From assembly GCA_001642005.1 (NCBI GenBank), contig LWCA01000683.1:1-21230 (forward strand): a DNA stretch of 21,230 bases. The letters run 5' to 3'. The stretch is from Intoshia linei. Taxonomy: Eukaryota > Orthonectida > Rhopaluridae. A program made the position numbers and the translations under genes. The number at the start of each line of letters is the position of its first letter. Position 1 is the stretch's first letter. Of the stretch, positions 20,101 through 21,230 are shown in pieces. Below the pieces are notes generated by a model. It was not told the origin of the DNA. It ran no database searches and saw only the letters and a list, made by a program, of their open reading frames with translations.

Positions 20101-20783
20101 ATTAATAGCTACAATATTTATTGTATTTTCAATTCATATTAGCTTCAAACTAAGAAAATATATTTGAAGGAAGAACTATATTACTGATAATAATGAAATT
20201 TTAAAGCTTTTTTGATATTCATAATTTGATTGTATAATTACAGGATAATCTTGGTGGAAATTCTAAAACTATTATGATGGCAACAATAAGTCCATCGGGA
20301 GACAACTATGAAGAAACGTTATCTACACTGAGATACGCTAATAGTGCCAAGAATATTACGAATTTAGCTGTAATCAATGAAGACCCGACGACCGCGTTAA
20401 TTCGTGAATTGCGCGAAGAACTCGATCGTCTTAGATTGGTTGTTGCCAATAAATCAGTCAATTCTGTACTATAATTATTTCATAATATAATGAAATTTAA
20501 TATTATATAGATTTACTAATTAATTTTCTAGCAATCCATAACCAGTTTAAGCACGTTAAATGATACAATTGACGCCAATGAAAGATTAATGAAGGATATT
20601 TCCAAAACGTATGATGAAAAATTAGAAGAAACTGCAAAAATTGATTCATGCCGTTTAAATTCATTACGAGAAATTGGAGTAACAATTGAAAAACAAGGAA
20701 TTACAGTTAAAAAGAATACATTCTATCTTATTAATCTTAGTTCTGATCCAAGTTTAGATTTGATGCTGGTTTACTATCTCAAC
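14105..20783 (+). CDS. KIF13: KIF13/Khc-73-type kinesin-3, motor and neck (3' part outside window)
   Basis: Eleven exons join in frame to 464 codons: 14105-14156, 14210-14282, 14324-14339, 14378-14432, 14491-14583, 18049-18229, 18296-18392, 19239-19373, 19746-19961, 20244-20465 and 20532-20783. It starts [18 protein letters not shown]. The P-loop GQTGSGKS is at residues 94-101, switch [10 protein letters not shown] at 210-218 and switch II DLAGSE at 247-252. Next come [10 protein letters not shown], a short lysine loop (KKK, 288-290), [12 protein letters not shown] and [11 protein letters not shown]. After the motor, a neck coiled coil ([10 protein letters not shown]) and [36 protein letters not shown] match the segment just before the FHA domain of KIF13. 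This favours KIF13 over KIF1 or KIF16B. All key nucleotide-binding motifs are intact. Family knowledge: a plus-end-directed microtubule motor for vesicle and polarity cargo. Exon 3 is a 16-base microexon, and intron 5 (3465 bp) splits the P-loop codons. The last donor (20784) is phase 0; FHA, stalk and tail lie to the right. Confidence 0.93.
15785..16765 (-). repeat. Dispersed repeat family, copy D (nearly full length, reverse)
   Basis: This is the reverse complement of copy B over nearly its whole length. It begins at TATATCCTTACTTATATAAT (reading the minus strand from 16765), then GCTACGCGATTTTTGTTTG with a GT run. Next are CAACCTCCCAAACTCACATC, ACAAATTACCCTTCTTTTTT, GTGGTACAGTTGTATCCTGT and GCATTCCCGATAAAAAATAA. 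It ends in the block shared with 6340-6425. An 83-codon open frame inside (16745-16494, minus) is not kept in the other copies, so it is not annotated as a gene. Confidence 0.82.
16317..16350. repeat. (AATCAT)n microsatellite
   Basis: About five to six perfect hexamer repeats sit inside copy D of the dispersed repeat. They are absent from copies A-C, so they expanded after insertion. Confidence 0.85.
18393..19238. other. Kinesin intron 7, 846 bp, nothing recognised
   Basis: This joins an exon ending SKLVVNSYD to one starting EIEKHISFG. The interior has locally less AT-rich patches (about 18460-18640 and 18990-19030), perhaps old transposon pieces. I recognise no family. A 68-codon open frame on the minus strand (19035-18829) has no supporting similarity I can name. 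Confidence 0.5.
19374..19745. other. Kinesin intron 8, 372 bp, nothing recognised
   Basis: It contains a less AT-rich patch at about 19540-19660 without an identifiable gene, RNA or transposon signature. Confidence 0.5.
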
Positions 20784-21183
20784 GTATATTTTTTATAGGA
20801 CATTATATGTATAATGTATTTCATTAGTTTATAAAACTGTGTTTTAGTCAGTTTTGGTTTCAGTCAGTTTGTTTTGGTCCCTGTGTAAATACTTTTCGTG
20901 GACACCTGTAAAAATCTTTACGCATTAAATGAAACATTGAACCCTTAGTAAGAATATGAATCTCTTTATATGGGATAATGATATAATTAAAATATTTTTA
21001 ATATTTACGATTAAACCCACCTTCAAAGCTACTATCATGAAATACATATAATAATATGTGTATATGGTGACATAAAAATGTTAGATGTATTTTGTTGATT
21101 AGAAAGAAAACTCGAAAAGGTCTAGGTTCATGGTCGATGTTATATATTGATATTTACTTAATAATAAGTAATATAATTATCTA
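20784..21183. other. Start of kinesin intron 11, no exon seen
   Basis: After the GTATAT donor I searched for the FHA-domain exon expected next in KIF13 and did not find it. The stretch holds a short imperfect repetition of TCAGTTTTGGTT-like sequence at about 20845-20880 and otherwise AT-rich DNA. Confidence 0.55.
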
Positions 21184-21230
21184 TTAGGTCGTTTCATAAG
21201 TAATGTCGTTTTTTTAACAAAATTAAAAAG
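21184..21230 (+). mobile_element. Mariner-type terminal inverted repeat, cut by window end
   Basis: TTAGGTCGTTTCATAAGTAA followed by TGTCGTTTTTTT closely resembles the ends of Tc1/mariner elements, whose usual form is TTAGGTNGNNNCATAAGTAATGTCG. A TA lies at the boundary as expected for the target site. The element lies in a kinesin intron and its transposase, if any, is to the right of the window. Confidence 0.7.

Overview
The window is eukaryotic nuclear DNA from a very AT-rich animal (roughly a quarter GC by eye). It has spliced genes with GT..AG introns, EGF-module exons, a Ric-8 gene, a ciliary LRRC56 gene, a kinesin-3 gene and animal-type DNA transposons (hAT, pogo/Tigger, mariner). Many introns are only 37-41 bp, while others exceed 1 kb. 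LRRC56 suggests an animal with motile cilia or flagella. The tiny introns would fit a flatworm-like or other small invertebrate, but the sequence does not fix the taxon. I see no rRNA, tRNA, CRISPR or operon-like bacterial features.

Layout from left to right. (1) 408-2495, minus: start of a secreted or membrane protein with a signal peptide and five EGF modules, each on its own phase 1-1 exon, running off the left edge. Its introns carry a foldback element (642-858) and an hAT MITE with target-site duplication (1571-1867). (2) 2496-3499: divergent intergenic region with a copy of a dispersed repeat. (3) 3500-8842, plus: a complete 13-exon ric8 (synembryn) gene whose exons join in frame to 512 residues. 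(4) 8972-9366, plus: a possible small three-exon membrane-protein gene, tentative. (5) 9325-12781, minus: a complete five-exon LRRC56 gene of 314 residues, with a decayed Tigger transposase on the opposite strand inside its 2.1-kb intron. (6) 12782-14104: divergent intergenic region. (7) 14105-20783 and beyond, plus: the motor and neck part of a KIF13/Khc-73-type kinesin-3, with a 3.5-kb intron in the P-loop codons and its tail outside the window. A mariner-type end begins at 21184 and is cut by the window end.

No shared pathway links the four main genes. Ric-8 is a chaperone and exchange factor for G-protein alpha subunits, LRRC56 assists assembly of axonemal dynein, KIF13 is a plus-end microtubule motor, and the EGF protein is extracellular. 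They form head-to-head pairs (EGF/ric8 and LRRC56/kinesin) and one tail-to-tail pair (ric8/LRRC56). The most novel non-gene signal is a roughly 1-kb repeat family with no recognised coding capacity. It has four clear copies (about 2800-3190, 5428-6425, 8093-8555 and 15785-16765) plus fragments. All exon models come from splice signals, reading frame and remembered family sequence; no alignment or transcript was available.
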